From: JBCCFC01 sp965213595
GTDB lineage: Bacteria > Chloroflexota > Anaerolineae > Caldilineales > Caldilineaceae
Reading direction: 5' to 3'
NCBI GenBank assembly: GCA_965213595.1
Contig: CBDBZO010000002.1
Location: 310,001 to 374,000 of the forward strand
Length of the DNA stretch: 64,000 nucleotides
The translations under genes and the position numbers were made by a program. Position 1 is the stretch's first letter; every line of letters begins with the position of its first letter. A model generated the notes under the pieces. That model was not told the DNA's origin and did no database searches. It saw only the letters and a program-made list of their open reading frames with translations. Shown in pieces: positions 8,661 through 17,004 of this stretch.

Positions 8661-10703
8661 ATGGTCAAATCCAACCGCCTCACCGCCGTCGACCGCCGCC
8701 TCGCGCTGCTGATCTTCGTTTTGGCGCTGGCGCTCTATCTGCGCACGCTCGCGCCCGGCCTGCTCGCGGGAGACAGCGCCGAATTTCAAATGGCCGCGTG
8801 GAATTGGGGCCTCGCCCACGCGACGGGCTACCCGCTCTATCTCCTGCTGGGCGGGCTGTGGCAGCGGCTCTTCACGCCGCTCTACGCGCTGTCGGACGGC
8901 GTGGGCTGGTTGAATACCACCCCCGCGACGGCGCTCAACGCCTTTAGCGCGCTCAACGGCGCGCTGGCTGTTGCGCTGCTCTACCTGCTGCTCGTGCGCA
9001 TATTGCCCCAGCCAAACAACACGCCATCCAGCGACGCCATCCGCCGCGCTGTCGCTGCTTTTGGCGCGGCGCTCTTCGCCGCGAATCCGACCTTCTGGCT
9101 CCAGGCCACCATCGCCGAGGTGTACACGCTGCACGCGCTCTTTATCATCCTGATTCTGCTCGCCGCCACCTCCTTCCCACCGGTAGAATCACCCGATTCG
9201 CCACCCACAAACCATTCACCGTTCACCATTCACCGTTCACCATTCACCATCGCCTTCCTCCTCGGCCTTTCCCTCACCCACCACGCCACTACGGCCCTTC
9301 TCTTCCCCGCCCTGGCTATCTACTTATGGCTTGCGCGCCGACGCTGGCGGCTCACACCGGCAACCACCCTTTTGGCGCTATTTTTGTTTGTGCTCCCCCT
9401 GCTCTTCTATGTCTACATCCCGCTGCGCAGCACGCCCGCCGCCTCACCCTGGTACTATCCCCAAATCGGTGATCTCGCGCTCGATCTCTACGGCAGCGGC
9501 TGGCCCGCCTTTGTCGACTTTGTCTCCGGACGCTCCATCGCCGTCGGCTTCCGCGACGCGAGCGAGCTGGGGGCGCCCCTTGCCGAAGCGGCGCGATTCT
9601 GGCGCATCCCGTTTACCTGGTTCGGTCTGCTGCTCGTCGCGCTCGGCGTGATCGCGCTCGCCCGCAGCCGCCGCTGGCCCCTGCTCGCGCTTACGGTCGT
9701 CTACGCACTCAGCCAGCAGACGTTCAACCTCTTCTACAATATCGGCGACATCTTCGTCTACTACATTCCGCTCTATCTCGTGGGCGCGATTTGGGCGGGC
9801 TTTGGCGCGATGGCGCTGGTTGATTTTCCACGATTGAGGGGAGCGGGGGAGCCGGAGGGCCGGGGAGCCGGGGAGCCGGGGGGAGAACGCTCGGTTGGCG
9901 AAGTGCCCAATCTTTATTCTTTGTTCTTTATTCTTCTCCTCTTCCTCTTGCCCCTCTACTTGGGCCGCACCGTTGCCCCGCGCTTTGATCAATCGGCGAA
10001 CAACAGCGCGCGCGCTTCGTGGGAAGCCGTGCTGGGGGCAGAAGCGCTGCCCGACAGCGGAGCCTACCTCATCAGCAACGACCGCGACGAAATTGTGCCG
10101 CTCTACTATCTGCAGTACGTGGAAGGGCGTGCACCGCGCGTCACCGGTCTCTTCCCCGGCTTGACCTTGGCGGCTGATTCGCCCAACCTCTCCTTTGTCG
10201 ACATCGGAGCCACCGTACAAACCGCGCTAAACGCCGGCGACCGTCCCGTCTACTTTGTCAAGCCGATGCCGGGATTGGCGGCGCGCTTTGCCCTCGTGCC
10301 GGAGCCGCCGCTGGTGCGCGTGGCGGGCCCCGCCGTCGACGGGCCGCCCGCCGTTGCCGTGGACGCGCCGCTGGGGCCGCTGACGCTGCTTGGGTACGAT
10401 GTGGCCCGCGACGGCGAGGCGCTGACCCTTGCGCTGCACTGGCGGGTCGACGCGCCGCTGGATGCCGACTACACGGCGTCTGTCCAGCTCTTTGATGCTG
10501 CGGGCGAGCGGCTCGGCCAAAGCGACCAGCCCGCGGGCGGCAGCTTCTACCCCACCTCGCGCTGGAAGCCGGGTGAAATTCTGCTCGACCAGCACGCGCT
10601 CACGCTGCCGGATGGCGAGCCAGCGCGCCTGCTGGTTGGCCTCTATGCTGGCCCGGATGTTCAACAGCTTGCCCCGCCCATCGAGTTGGCCTGGCCGGAA
10701 TAA
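8661..10703 (+). CDS. DUF2723 family membrane protein (GT-C-like)
   Basis: A 680-residue integral membrane protein. The N-terminus LALLIFVLALALYLRTLAPGLLAGDSAEFQMAA followed by HATGYPLYLLLGGLW is the DUF2723 signature (first loop with a conserved GDSAEF and HPPGYP-like motif), a relative of protein O-mannosyltransferases. About ten helices fill residues 12-430. The C-terminal 200 residues form a soluble domain ending in a beta-rich part (LTLALHWRVDAPLDADYTASVQLFD) common on lineage glycosyltransferases. Two low-complexity stretches interrupt the membrane part: a 7-bp tandem repeat at 9211-9250 and a GGGGAGCC-rich run at 9835-9891. Both resemble spacer DNA read in frame. The start ATG lacks a good ribosome binding site. 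Confidence 0.82.
   Translation: MVKSNRLTAVDRRLALLIFVLALALYLRTLAPGLLAGDSAEFQMAAWNWGLAHATGYPLYLLLGGLWQRLFTPLYALSDGVGWLNTTPATALNAFSALNGALAVALLYLLLVRILPQPNNTPSSDAIRRAVAAFGAALFAANPTFWLQATIAEVYTLHALFIILILLAATSFPPVESPDSPPTNHSPFTIHRSPFTIAFLLGLSLTHHATTALLFPALAIYLWLARRRWRLTPATTLLALFLFVLPLLFYVYIPLRSTPAASPWYYPQIGDLALDLYGSGWPAFVDFVSGRSIAVGFRDASELGAPLAEAARFWRIPFTWFGLLLVALGVIALARSRRWPLLALTVVYALSQQTFNLFYNIGDIFVYYIPLYLVGAIWAGFGAMALVDFPRLRGAGEPEGRGAGEPGGERSVGEVPNLYSLFFILLLFLLPLYLGRTVAPRFDQSANNSARASWEAVLGAEALPDSGAYLISNDRDEIVPLYYLQYVEGRAPRVTGLFPGLTLAADSPNLSFVDIGATVQTALNAGDRPVYFVKPMPGLAARFALVPEPPLVRVAGPAVDGPPAVAVDAPLGPLTLLGYDVARDGEALTLALHWRVDAPLDADYTASVQLFDAAGERLGQSDQPAGGSFYPTSRWKPGEILLDQHALTLPDGEPARLLVGLYAGPDVQQLAPPIELAWPE
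9211..9250. repeat. In-frame 7-bp tandem repeat (CCATTCA/CCGTTCA)
   Basis: About five copies of a heptamer alternate between CCATTCA and CCGTTCA inside the DUF2723 gene, coding HSPFTIHRSPFTI. Because 7 is not a multiple of 3, each change of copy number by one would shift the frame. Confidence 0.85.
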
Positions 10704-10992
10704 TTTTGTGCGCTGATTGCTCTAAATTTCTCGCCGACGCGATTTTGTCGGCTAAGGCAATTCCAGGGAATTAACTATACCGGGATAAGCCGTGTTGGAT
10801 GTGCGATGCACCTCCATCACAATCAGCTGTGGTATATTTGTAATCTTGGATTAGCCTAAATCGGCTCGTCCATGCACTTGACATGACAACTTTCCCTCCA
10901 GCTTAGAGGAAGTTGTCATCAAGGGAAGTACCCGTTGCCCCCCAACGCAGATTTGCCTCCAATCCAAAACACATCCCGTTCGCCGGTAAAAT
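10704..10992. other. Spacer with short hairpins, no gene seen
   Basis: No coding frame or RNA gene was recognised. Two hairpins are present: GCCGACGCGATTTTGTCGGC near 10732, and TTGACATGACAACTT with AAGTTGTCATCAAGG around 10879-10924. The string GGATGTGCGATGCACCT near 10798 recurs at about 59271. Confidence 0.6.
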
Positions 10993-11021
10993 TTGAACGA
11001 CCCGCGTTTTCGCGCTATAAT
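10993..11021 (+). promoter_or_regulatory. Sigma-A type promoter for yceD-rpmF
   Basis: TTGAAC at 10993-10998 and TATAAT at 11016-11021 are separated by exactly 17 bp. The same two hexamers with the same spacing precede rpsA. The implied transcript has a leader of about 170 nt before the yceD-like gene. Confidence 0.8.
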
Positions 11022-11202
11022 GTCAAGTTGTTCGTGCCGTTCTAACCGGTCAAATTTGATTTGAGCAACGTTCTACTACCTTAACAATCGAAGACACAAT
11101 CGAAAATAATCGAAAGGTCAAGCGCGGGAAAGGCAACAGGGCTGTTGGGCGGTTTGTCGGTGAATCAATGGGCAGCAGGGCTGAGTTGTAAGGGAGGATC
11201 AG

Positions 11203-11784
11203 ATGCAATTTAACGTCGCACAACTATTGATGGAGCCCACGGGTGCGACTCGCGAATACGAGGTGGCAGAGAACATCACCAATTTGGACCCGGAGTTTAG
11301 CGCGCTGGGGCCGCTGGTGGGAAACTTGCGGCTGATGCGTACACACAGCGGCGTGCTCGTTACCGGTGAGCTGAGCACGCCTTTGCAGGTCACGTGCAAC
11401 CGCTGTCTCTTTCCTATTGCCATGCCCGTGCGCTTCGAGCTGGAGGAAAGCTTTCACCCGCTGATGGAAACGCAAACGGGCCGCTTTATTTCCGCCAATG
11501 AATTTGAGGGGACGAAGGAAGAGTTCGAGGACGCCGCGCTGTTGATCGATGCGCGACATGTTCTGGACCTTTCGGAAGTTGTGCGGCAAAATATTTGGCT
11601 GGCGCTGCCCATGTACCCCAGCTGCAATTGGGAAGGCCCGCCGCCTTGCCCCAACCTGGAACAGGCAAACGCCGACGCCGCACAGAGCCTGCTCGCTCAG
11701 GAAAGCGAGGAGGAGACAACGAAAACCGCTGTGGACCCGCGCTGGTCGGCGCTGCTGGAACTGCAGCGCCAGCTTGAGGAGTAG
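11203..11784 (+). CDS. DUF177 (YceD-like) protein
   Basis: A 193-residue member of the DUF177/YceD family, which is nearly always encoded just ahead of rpmF and has been linked to 23S rRNA or large-subunit biogenesis. The family core is visible as VTGELSTPLQVTCNRCLFPIAMPVRFELEESF (Cys-x-x-Cys at about residues 66-69) and the later acidic block ALLIDARHVLDLSEVVRQNIWLALPMYPSC. The second Cys pair (PSC and PPC) could complete a metal site. The ATG at 11203 follows GGGAGGAT, a good ribosome binding site. It is 94 bp ahead of rpmF, likely co-transcribed from the 10993 promoter. Confidence 0.85.
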   Translation: MQFNVAQLLMEPTGATREYEVAENITNLDPEFSALGPLVGNLRLMRTHSGVLVTGELSTPLQVTCNRCLFPIAMPVRFELEESFHPLMETQTGRFISANEFEGTKEEFEDAALLIDARHVLDLSEVVRQNIWLALPMYPSCNWEGPPPCPNLEQANADAAQSLLAQESEEETTKTAVDPRWSALLELQRQLEE

Positions 11785-11878
11785 CGCTTAACAACCAGCG
11801 CTCGACAAGCAGCGCTTGGCGCATTCGCTGTGAAATTTTACGAAACTATATTGAGAAAGCAAATTTAGGAGAATCCTT

Positions 11879-12076
11879 ATGACACCTCTACCCAAACGCA
11901 AAGTTAGCAAGGGTCGCCGCAACCGTCGCCGCGCCCACGACGCCATCGGTACGCCCAATCTCTCGCAGTGCTCCAACTGCCGCGAGCCGATGCGCCCGCA
12001 TCGCGTCTGCCGCAACTGTGGCTACTACAAAGGCCGCGCCGTGATCGATGTCAAGAACCCGCTGCTGCCTGCATAG
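11879..12076 (+). CDS. rpmF: 50S ribosomal protein L32
   Basis: A 65-residue L32. The basic N-terminus PLPKRKVSKGRRNRRRAHDAI is typical. The zinc ribbon is complete: CSNC near residues 30-33 and CRNC near residues 43-46 (C+ paralogue, the zinc-binding form). It follows the DUF177 gene and is closed by a strong intrinsic terminator at 12085. AGGAG at 11869-11873 provides the ribosome binding site. The usual followers plsX and fabH are missing; fabD comes next. Confidence 0.95.
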   Translation: MTPLPKRKVSKGRRNRRRAHDAIGTPNLSQCSNCREPMRPHRVCRNCGYYKGRAVIDVKNPLLPA

Positions 12077-12084
12077 CACCACCC

Positions 12085-12120
12085 AAAAGGGATTTGGAAC
12101 CGCCAAATCCCTTTTTATTT
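12085..12120 (+). terminator. Intrinsic terminator after rpmF
   Basis: A perfect 13-bp stem (AAAAGGGATTTGG with CCAAATCCCTTTT) with loop AACCG is followed by a T-rich run. It ends just ahead of fabD, so fabD needs its own start of transcription or read-through. Confidence 0.9.
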
Positions 12121-12132
12121 ACGCGCTCCCCT

Positions 12133-13164
12133 ATGCACCCATCCCGTTCCATCCGCACCCTCATCCCCGGCGACAAGCCAGCCGCCCTGCTCTTTCCCGG
12201 TCAGGGCAGCCAGCACGTCGGCATGGCGCGCGACCTCGCCGAGCGCTACGCCATTGCCCGCGAGACGATGGCCGAGGCCGACGACACGCTCGGCTTTGCG
12301 TTGAGCCAGCTTTGCTACGAAGGCCCAGCGGATGAGCTAACGCAAACGATCAATGCCCAGCCCGCCATTTTGGCCGCGAGCATCGCCGCCCTGCGCGTGT
12401 TGCAGCAGGAAGTGGGTGACGGCAACGCCTCGTCCACCACTCAAGCGATCACCAGCGAATCAATCAACACTAAAGCGAGCGGCTTGTGCTTTGTGGCGGG
12501 GCACAGCCTGGGCGAGTACACGGCGCTTGTGGCGGCGGGCAGCCTGACCTTTGCGGACGGGCTGCGACTGGTGCGCGAGCGCGGGCGGCTGATGCAGGCG
12601 GCGGGTGAGCTCGCGCCCGGCATGATGGCCGCCATTTTGGGGCTGGATGAGGAGACGGTCGCCGACGCCTGTTTTCACGCCGACGGGATCGTGCAAATTG
12701 CCAACGACAACTGCCCTGGCCAGATTGTGATTTCGGGCGAGCGCGCGGGCGTGGAGGCGGCGATGGCAACGCTACAGGCCGCGGGTGCACGCAAAATCGT
12801 GCCGCTGGACGTCAGCGTCGCTTCGCACAGCCCGCTGATGCAGACGGCGGAGGAGGAACTGCGCAGCACCGTCGAGGCCGCGCTGATCGAGAAGCCGGTG
12901 GTGCCGCTGCTGGCCAATACGACAGCTCAGCCCATTGACGAGCCCAGCGCGATTCGCGATGAATTGGTCAATCAGCTTACCGGCAGCGTGCGCTGGACGG
13001 AGTCGATGCAGCACGCCGTGGACGCGGGCGTAACGCACTTTATCGAAGTTGGCCCCGGCGATGTCGTCTCCGGCTTTATGAAGCGCATCGAGCGCAAGGC
13101 CACGCGGCTCAGCGTGAACGATCCGGCGAGCGTGGAGAAATTTGTCGAGCTGTTTGGCAGGTAA
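12133..13164 (+). CDS. fabD: Malonyl-CoA:ACP transacylase
   Basis: FabD moves the malonyl group from CoA to acyl carrier protein for fatty acid synthesis. The 343-residue frame has the N-terminal ALLFPGQGSQHVGMA, the active-site GHSLGEY (nucleophile Ser, about residue 125), the later SVASHSPLM with the catalytic His, and the C-terminal FIEVGPGDVVSGFMKRI. I start at the ATG at 12133 because the frame upstream overlaps rpmF. It has no visible Shine-Dalgarno site. A non-conserved hydrophilic stretch (GDGNASSTTQAITSESINTK) precedes the GHSLG motif. It is followed by fabG and nusB. plsX, fabH and acpP, often found in this cluster, are not here. Confidence 0.92.
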   Translation: MHPSRSIRTLIPGDKPAALLFPGQGSQHVGMARDLAERYAIARETMAEADDTLGFALSQLCYEGPADELTQTINAQPAILAASIAALRVLQQEVGDGNASSTTQAITSESINTKASGLCFVAGHSLGEYTALVAAGSLTFADGLRLVRERGRLMQAAGELAPGMMAAILGLDEETVADACFHADGIVQIANDNCPGQIVISGERAGVEAAMATLQAAGARKIVPLDVSVASHSPLMQTAEEELRSTVEAALIEKPVVPLLANTTAQPIDEPSAIRDELVNQLTGSVRWTESMQHAVDAGVTHFIEVGPGDVVSGFMKRIERKATRLSVNDPASVEKFVELFGR

Positions 13165-13165
13165 G

Positions 13166-13182
13166 GCGAAGCGCTGCTTCGC
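13166..13182. repeat. GCGAAGC-GCT-GCTTCGC hairpin after fabD
   Basis: A perfect 7-bp stem with a 3-nt loop starts 1 nt after the fabD stop. It is one of six such hairpins found next to stop codons or just outside genes in this window. Confidence 0.85.
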
Positions 13183-13219
13183 GCAAATTTTCCGATTCGC
13201 TTTTTTTCCACAGAACTCC

Positions 13220-13225
13220 TATAAT
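13220..13225 (+). promoter_or_regulatory. -10 box for fabG, near-leaderless
   Basis: TATAAT lies 12 nt ahead of the fabG ATG at 13238, so the transcript would have a leader of about 5 nt. There is no Shine-Dalgarno site. The -35 region (TTCGCT, 18 bp away) is weak. Confidence 0.5.
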
Positions 13226-13237
13226 AAGCAGCACGCT

Positions 13238-13993
13238 ATGAATGATTTTGATTTTACGGACAAGGTGGCGCTCGTCACCGGCAGCAGCAGCGGGATCGGC
13301 GCGGCCATTGCCCAAGAGCTGGCTGCGCGCGGCGCAGCGGTTGCCATCAACTACCGGGGCAACGCCGACGGCGCCAACGGCGTGGCCGAGGCGGTCCGCA
13401 GCGCGGGCGGCACGTGCACCGTCGTGCAGGCGGACGTGAGCGACAGCGAGCAGGCAGCCGCCATGCTCAAGCAGGTGCAGGAGGAGCTGGGGCCCGTGCA
13501 GATTCTCGTCAATAACGCCGGCACCACGCGCGACACGCTGCTGCTCAGCATGAAGGAAGAGCAGTGGGATACGGTGATCGCCACCAATTTACGCAGCGTC
13601 TACGCCGTGTCGCGCGCGGCGCTCAAGGGGATGATCCGCAAACGCTGGGGGCGCATCATCAACATCACCAGTGTGGTGGGGCTTTCTGGGCAGGCGGGGC
13701 AGGCCAACTACGCCGCCAGCAAAGCGGGCGTGATCGGCTTTACCAAGAGCCTGGCGCGCGAGGTGGCGAGCCGCAGCATCACCGTGAACGCCGTTGCCCC
13801 CGGCTTTGTGCCCACCAGCCTGACGGAGGTGCTCAGCGATGAGCAGCGCGACTCGATTTTGAGCAGCACGCCGCTGGGCCGCATGGGCGAGGCCGAGGAA
13901 ATTGCGTGGGCCGTGGCCTTTTTGGCGGCGGAGCGCTCCGGCTTTATTACCGGGCAGGTGTTGACCGTCGACGGCGGGCTGGTGATGGCATAA
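13238..13993 (+). CDS. fabG: 3-oxoacyl-ACP reductase
   Basis: FabG reduces 3-oxoacyl-ACP with NADPH in fatty acid elongation. The 251-residue short-chain dehydrogenase shows the cofactor motif TGSSSGIGAAIA (residues about 13-24), NNAGTTRD, the catalytic Ser in INITSVVG, YAASKAG with catalytic Tyr and Lys, and the ending GQVLTVDGGLVMA. The ATG at 13238 is preferred over an upstream frame because TATAAT lies 12 nt before it. It runs into nusB with only one base between stop and start. Confidence 0.92.
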   Translation: MNDFDFTDKVALVTGSSSGIGAAIAQELAARGAAVAINYRGNADGANGVAEAVRSAGGTCTVVQADVSDSEQAAAMLKQVQEELGPVQILVNNAGTTRDTLLLSMKEEQWDTVIATNLRSVYAVSRAALKGMIRKRWGRIINITSVVGLSGQAGQANYAASKAGVIGFTKSLAREVASRSITVNAVAPGFVPTSLTEVLSDEQRDSILSSTPLGRMGEAEEIAWAVAFLAAERSGFITGQVLTVDGGLVMA

Positions 13994-13994
13994 T

Positions 13995-14576
13995 ATGGCA
14001 GAGCAACGCAAGACACCACGGCCGTCGGGCTGGAACCTGCGGCGGGAGGACGACGCTGCGTCGCCCCAAACGCAGAGCACGTCGGAAGCTCAGCCGCCGG
14101 TCGACAAGGCTGCTGCCGCCCAGCCGCGCGATCCCCAAGCCGAGCGGCGCGCGCTGATCAAGCAGCGGCGGCGCGGGCGCAAGCTGGCCCTGCAGGCGCT
14201 CTTCGAGATCGACAGCGTGGGCCACCGGCCCGGCGTGGTCGTCGAGGCGCGGCTGGCCGAGGGCAAGCTGGACCAGCAGGGCGCGCAGTTTTTGCGCTGG
14301 CTCGTCAGCGGCGTCGTCGTCAATCGCGAGCAGCTGGACGAGATCATCGGTCGCTACGCCACGGACTATCCCGTGCACGAGTTGGCGATTGTGGATCGCA
14401 ACGTGCTGCGCATGGCGCTCTACGAATTGGGCACGCGCAGGGGCGAGGCCCCGCCCAAGGTCGTGATCAACGAAGCGGTCGAGCTCGCCAAAACCTTTGG
14501 CGGCGACAGCGCCCCGCGCTTTATCAACGGGGTGCTGGGCGCAGCCCTGGACGAGGTGAATCGCAAGCTGTTTTAG
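13995..14576 (+). CDS. nusB: Transcription antitermination protein NusB
   Basis: NusB pairs with S10 (NusE) on boxA RNA during rRNA operon antitermination. The 193 residues exceed the usual 130-160 because of a disordered N-terminal extension of about 50 residues rich in Gln, Ala and Arg. The fold core begins at RRRGRKLALQALFEID and continues with VVNREQLDEIIGRYATDYPVHELAIVDRNVLRMALYEL and the conserved VVINEAVELAKTFGGDSAPRFINGVLG. It is coupled to fabG (1-nt gap). Confidence 0.92.
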   Translation: MAEQRKTPRPSGWNLRREDDAASPQTQSTSEAQPPVDKAAAAQPRDPQAERRALIKQRRRGRKLALQALFEIDSVGHRPGVVVEARLAEGKLDQQGAQFLRWLVSGVVVNREQLDEIIGRYATDYPVHELAIVDRNVLRMALYELGTRRGEAPPKVVINEAVELAKTFGGDSAPRFINGVLGAALDEVNRKLF

Positions 14577-14658
14577 GAGAGACAGAGAGTTGAGATAGAG
14601 GTAGACTCTGCCCGGATTATTACTTCTCTATTGCTATCCCCTTTCTCTACAGAATACC

Positions 14659-15303
14659 ATGGATAACATACTCGGCATCGGATTACCAGAACTAATTGTC
14701 ATTACCGTTATTGCGCTGCTGGTCTTGGGTCCGGAGCGACTGCCGGGCGTGATGCGCGAGGGAGCCAAATACATCCGCATGATTCGCGGCTTGTCTAAGG
14801 AGCTGACGGACCAGTTCCGCGACGAGCTGGACCTACTGGATGAACTAAACCCCAAGCGCATTTTTGACGAGGCCACCGATCCCGACTACGAAAAAAAGCA
14901 GGCCGCAAAGAAGGCCAAGCAGAGTTCGAGCAAGCCACAGCCCACTACTTCCTCTACAGCAAAAAAATCGACGGTGAAGAAATCAACGGTGAAAAAGCCA
15001 GCCGTCAAGAAAACCGAGAAGCCCGCACTTGGCTCGGAGCCGGTTGCTAAAGAGACTGTTTCGACAGATGCATCCGCTGCGGAGGAGACGCCCAGCCCGG
15101 AATCAGTCGACGTGGAGGGCACAAAGATGAGCGAGGACGAATCGGTGCAGGACGACGCCGTGGAAAACAGCATTGCCTCGCCGGAAATGTTGATTGAGAA
15201 AGAGGAAGCGCAGCCGGTGGCGATGCACACAAACGGCACGGCTTCCGTCGCTGGTGATGATCGCGACCACAGCAGGGATCGGGATCATCACAACGATGAG
15301 TAA
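14659..15303 (+). CDS. tatB: Sec-independent translocase TatA/TatB-type subunit
   Basis: A 214-residue TatA/B protein of the twin-arginine export system. One N-terminal helix (LPELIVITVIALLVLGPERLP, residues about 9-29) carries the Glu and the hinge LGPERLPG; the GPERLP form favours TatB. An amphipathic helix (REGAKYIRMIRGLSKELTDQFRDEL) and a long charged tail rich in Lys, Ser, Thr and Glu (KKSTVKKSTVKKPAVKK) follow. The tail is longer than in most TatB proteins and looks disordered. It lies 61 bp ahead of tatC. A second TatA is not in the window, so this protein could serve both roles. Confidence 0.85.
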   Translation: MDNILGIGLPELIVITVIALLVLGPERLPGVMREGAKYIRMIRGLSKELTDQFRDELDLLDELNPKRIFDEATDPDYEKKQAAKKAKQSSSKPQPTTSSTAKKSTVKKSTVKKPAVKKTEKPALGSEPVAKETVSTDASAAEETPSPESVDVEGTKMSEDESVQDDAVENSIASPEMLIEKEEAQPVAMHTNGTASVAGDDRDHSRDRDHHNDE

Positions 15304-15364
15304 GGATAAGCGGTGAAAAAAGAGCGTTGCGCTGGCTGAGCCAGAGGAGACAACGGAGGAGACC

Positions 15365-16126
15365 GTGAGCGAGAGCATACAGGTTTACGATCCAGTTGAA
15401 GAGAGCAGCATGTCGCTGATGGAGCACCTAAAGGAGCTTCGCGTGCGGCTGATGTGGGTGGTGGGCGCGCTGGTGCTGGGCACGCTGCTGTCGATGATTT
15501 TTGCACGTCAAATTATCGATGTCATTGCCGCTCCTGTTGAGGCCGCCAATGGTGGCAGCCTGCAGGTACTGAGCCCTACAGAAAACGTTGTCGTTTTCTT
15601 CAAGGTGGCTTTTGTCATGGGTGCAGCGTTTGCTATGCCTATAATCATATATCAGCTAATTGCCTTTGTTTCGCCTGGTCTTTACCCCAAGGAAAGACGT
15701 GCTCTACTACTCATCTTGCCGGGCATTGTCGTTCTTTTTGTAACTGGAGTATGGTTTTCCTACACATTCCTGTTGCAAACAGCAGTTGAATTTCTGCAAA
15801 GTTTTCTGGGTATTGAGCAAGATTGGGGGCTAGAGCTTTACATCACTTTCGTTACGCGAATCGTTTTTTGGATTGGTGTAGCCTTTGAAACACCGCTAGC
15901 AATTTCCTTTTTAGCACGCATCGGTCTGATTAGCGGTCGGCAGCTGCTTGGCTGGTGGCGACAAGGAATCGTGATTGCAGCGATTGTCGCTGCCATGATC
16001 ACCCCCACAATTGATCCAATTACCATGACTGTCGTGATGGGGCCGCTGATTGTGCTCTACTTCCTCAGCGTTGGGCTGGCCTACCTGCTCTACAAGCCCC
16101 GCACCCCACGCGACTTCTCGGATTAA
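15365..16126 (+). CDS. tatC: Sec-independent translocase subunit TatC
   Basis: TatC is the six-helix receptor for twin-arginine signal peptides. The 253 residues include SLMEHLKELRVRLMW (the conserved N-terminal segment), LSPTENVVVFFKVAF, PGLYPKERR, VFWIGVAFETPLAISFLARIGL and AMITPTIDPITMTVVMGPLIVLYFLSVGLAYLL. The start is a GTG at 15365. The stretch from about 15570 to 16050 is clearly less GC-rich than its neighbours, with many A/T-ending codons. That may reflect membrane codons or older transfer. Confidence 0.93.
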   Translation: MSESIQVYDPVEESSMSLMEHLKELRVRLMWVVGALVLGTLLSMIFARQIIDVIAAPVEAANGGSLQVLSPTENVVVFFKVAFVMGAAFAMPIIIYQLIAFVSPGLYPKERRALLLILPGIVVLFVTGVWFSYTFLLQTAVEFLQSFLGIEQDWGLELYITFVTRIVFWIGVAFETPLAISFLARIGLISGRQLLGWWRQGIVIAAIVAAMITPTIDPITMTVVMGPLIVLYFLSVGLAYLLYKPRTPRDFSD

Positions 16127-16140
16127 TTCATCCGCGCGTA

Positions 16141-16162
16141 GGGGCACGCCGTGGCGTGCCCC
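16141..16162. repeat. GGGGCACGCC palindrome ahead of PAP2 gene
   Basis: GGGGCACGCC-GT-GGCGTGCCCC is a perfect palindrome. It shares the core GGGCACGCC/GGCGTGCCC with the longer palindromes at 27012-27060 and 55663-55708. Confidence 0.9.
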
Positions 16163-16192
16163 ACGCACTTTACGCCACCACTTCGCTCCGCC

Positions 16193-16810
16193 ATGAATCG
16201 GCGTCCGCTTGCTTGCTCTTCCAACCCCCCTCTAATTCAACGCCTGCTCACCTGGGACGACACGCTCAGCCACCGCATTGCGATGCCCGACACGGCCCGC
16301 GCACGCGACTACCCGCTGGCGCGCTTCTGCGCGCACCTGGGTGACATCTGGCTGTGGGCTATTCTTGGCTATGTGCTGTGGCGCGTGCGCGGACAAAATC
16401 CCCGGTACAGCGGTGCGTTCTGGCGCTGGGTCGCCAGCGCAACCACGGCGACGGTGACGGCGCTGTTGGTCAAGCGGCTGGTTGGCCGCGGGCGGCCGCG
16501 TAAGGCGCGCTGGCTCTACATGCCGGGCACGGATGCCAACGGCTTTCCCAGCGGTAATGCGACGCGCATGGGCGTCAACCTTGTGTGGGCGGGGGCGGTG
16601 CTGCCGGGCGGCGCGCCGCTGGCGGCCCTGCTGGCGCTGCTGGTGGGCTGGAGCCGCGTACGGCTGGGCGTGCACTACGTGGGGGACGTGCTGGCGGGGT
16701 TTGCGCTGGGCGCGGGCGTTGGCTGGGGGTGGCGGCGGCTGCGCTGGAGGGTATCGGGGCGGGTGCAGGCAGAATTAGAAACGCTGGCGCGCTGGCTAAT
16801 GGCGTTTTGA
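16193..16810 (+). CDS. PAP2-family phosphatase with an altered second motif
   Basis: A 205-residue membrane protein of the PAP2 (type 2 phosphatidic acid phosphatase) family, which removes phosphate from lipid phosphates such as undecaprenyl diphosphate. Motif 1 is KRLVGRGRP and motif 3 is SRVRLGVHYVGDV, both intact. Motif 2, normally PSGH, is FPSGNATR here, so the histidine that acts as general acid is Asn. At least four hydrophobic helices are present. The start at 16193 is chosen over an upstream frame that runs through the palindrome at 16141. With this change, low activity or a different reaction is possible. Confidence 0.8.
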   Translation: MNRRPLACSSNPPLIQRLLTWDDTLSHRIAMPDTARARDYPLARFCAHLGDIWLWAILGYVLWRVRGQNPRYSGAFWRWVASATTATVTALLVKRLVGRGRPRKARWLYMPGTDANGFPSGNATRMGVNLVWAGAVLPGGAPLAALLALLVGWSRVRLGVHYVGDVLAGFALGAGVGWGWRRLRWRVSGRVQAELETLARWLMAF

Positions 16811-17004
16811 TTTACACCTTTAATCTAGCCGAAATTTGAAGAAAGAATCGGACACGGATAAACACGGGCTGCGCACACGAATTTTTACTCAAGCTTGTCT
16901 AAAAATCCGTGTTTGTTCGTGTCATCCGTGTCCAAAAATTAAAACGCCGAACTGAAGTATTTACGAGTGGTAACGAAACTTCGTAAATCGCAAATCCAAA
17001 ATTG
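16811..17004. repeat. Spacer with ACACGGATAAACACGG / CCGTGTTTGTTCGTGT inverted repeat
   Basis: The strings GACACGGATAAACACGGG near 16849 and CCGTGTTTGTTCGTGTCATC near 16910 form an imperfect stem between convergent genes. It belongs to the same loose type as the repeats at 38792-39063, 59073 and 60870. It may serve as terminator DNA for both sides. Confidence 0.6.

Noticed and set aside
9211..9250. Possible CRISPR-like array
   Set aside because: The units are 7 bp with no spacers, inside a coding gene.
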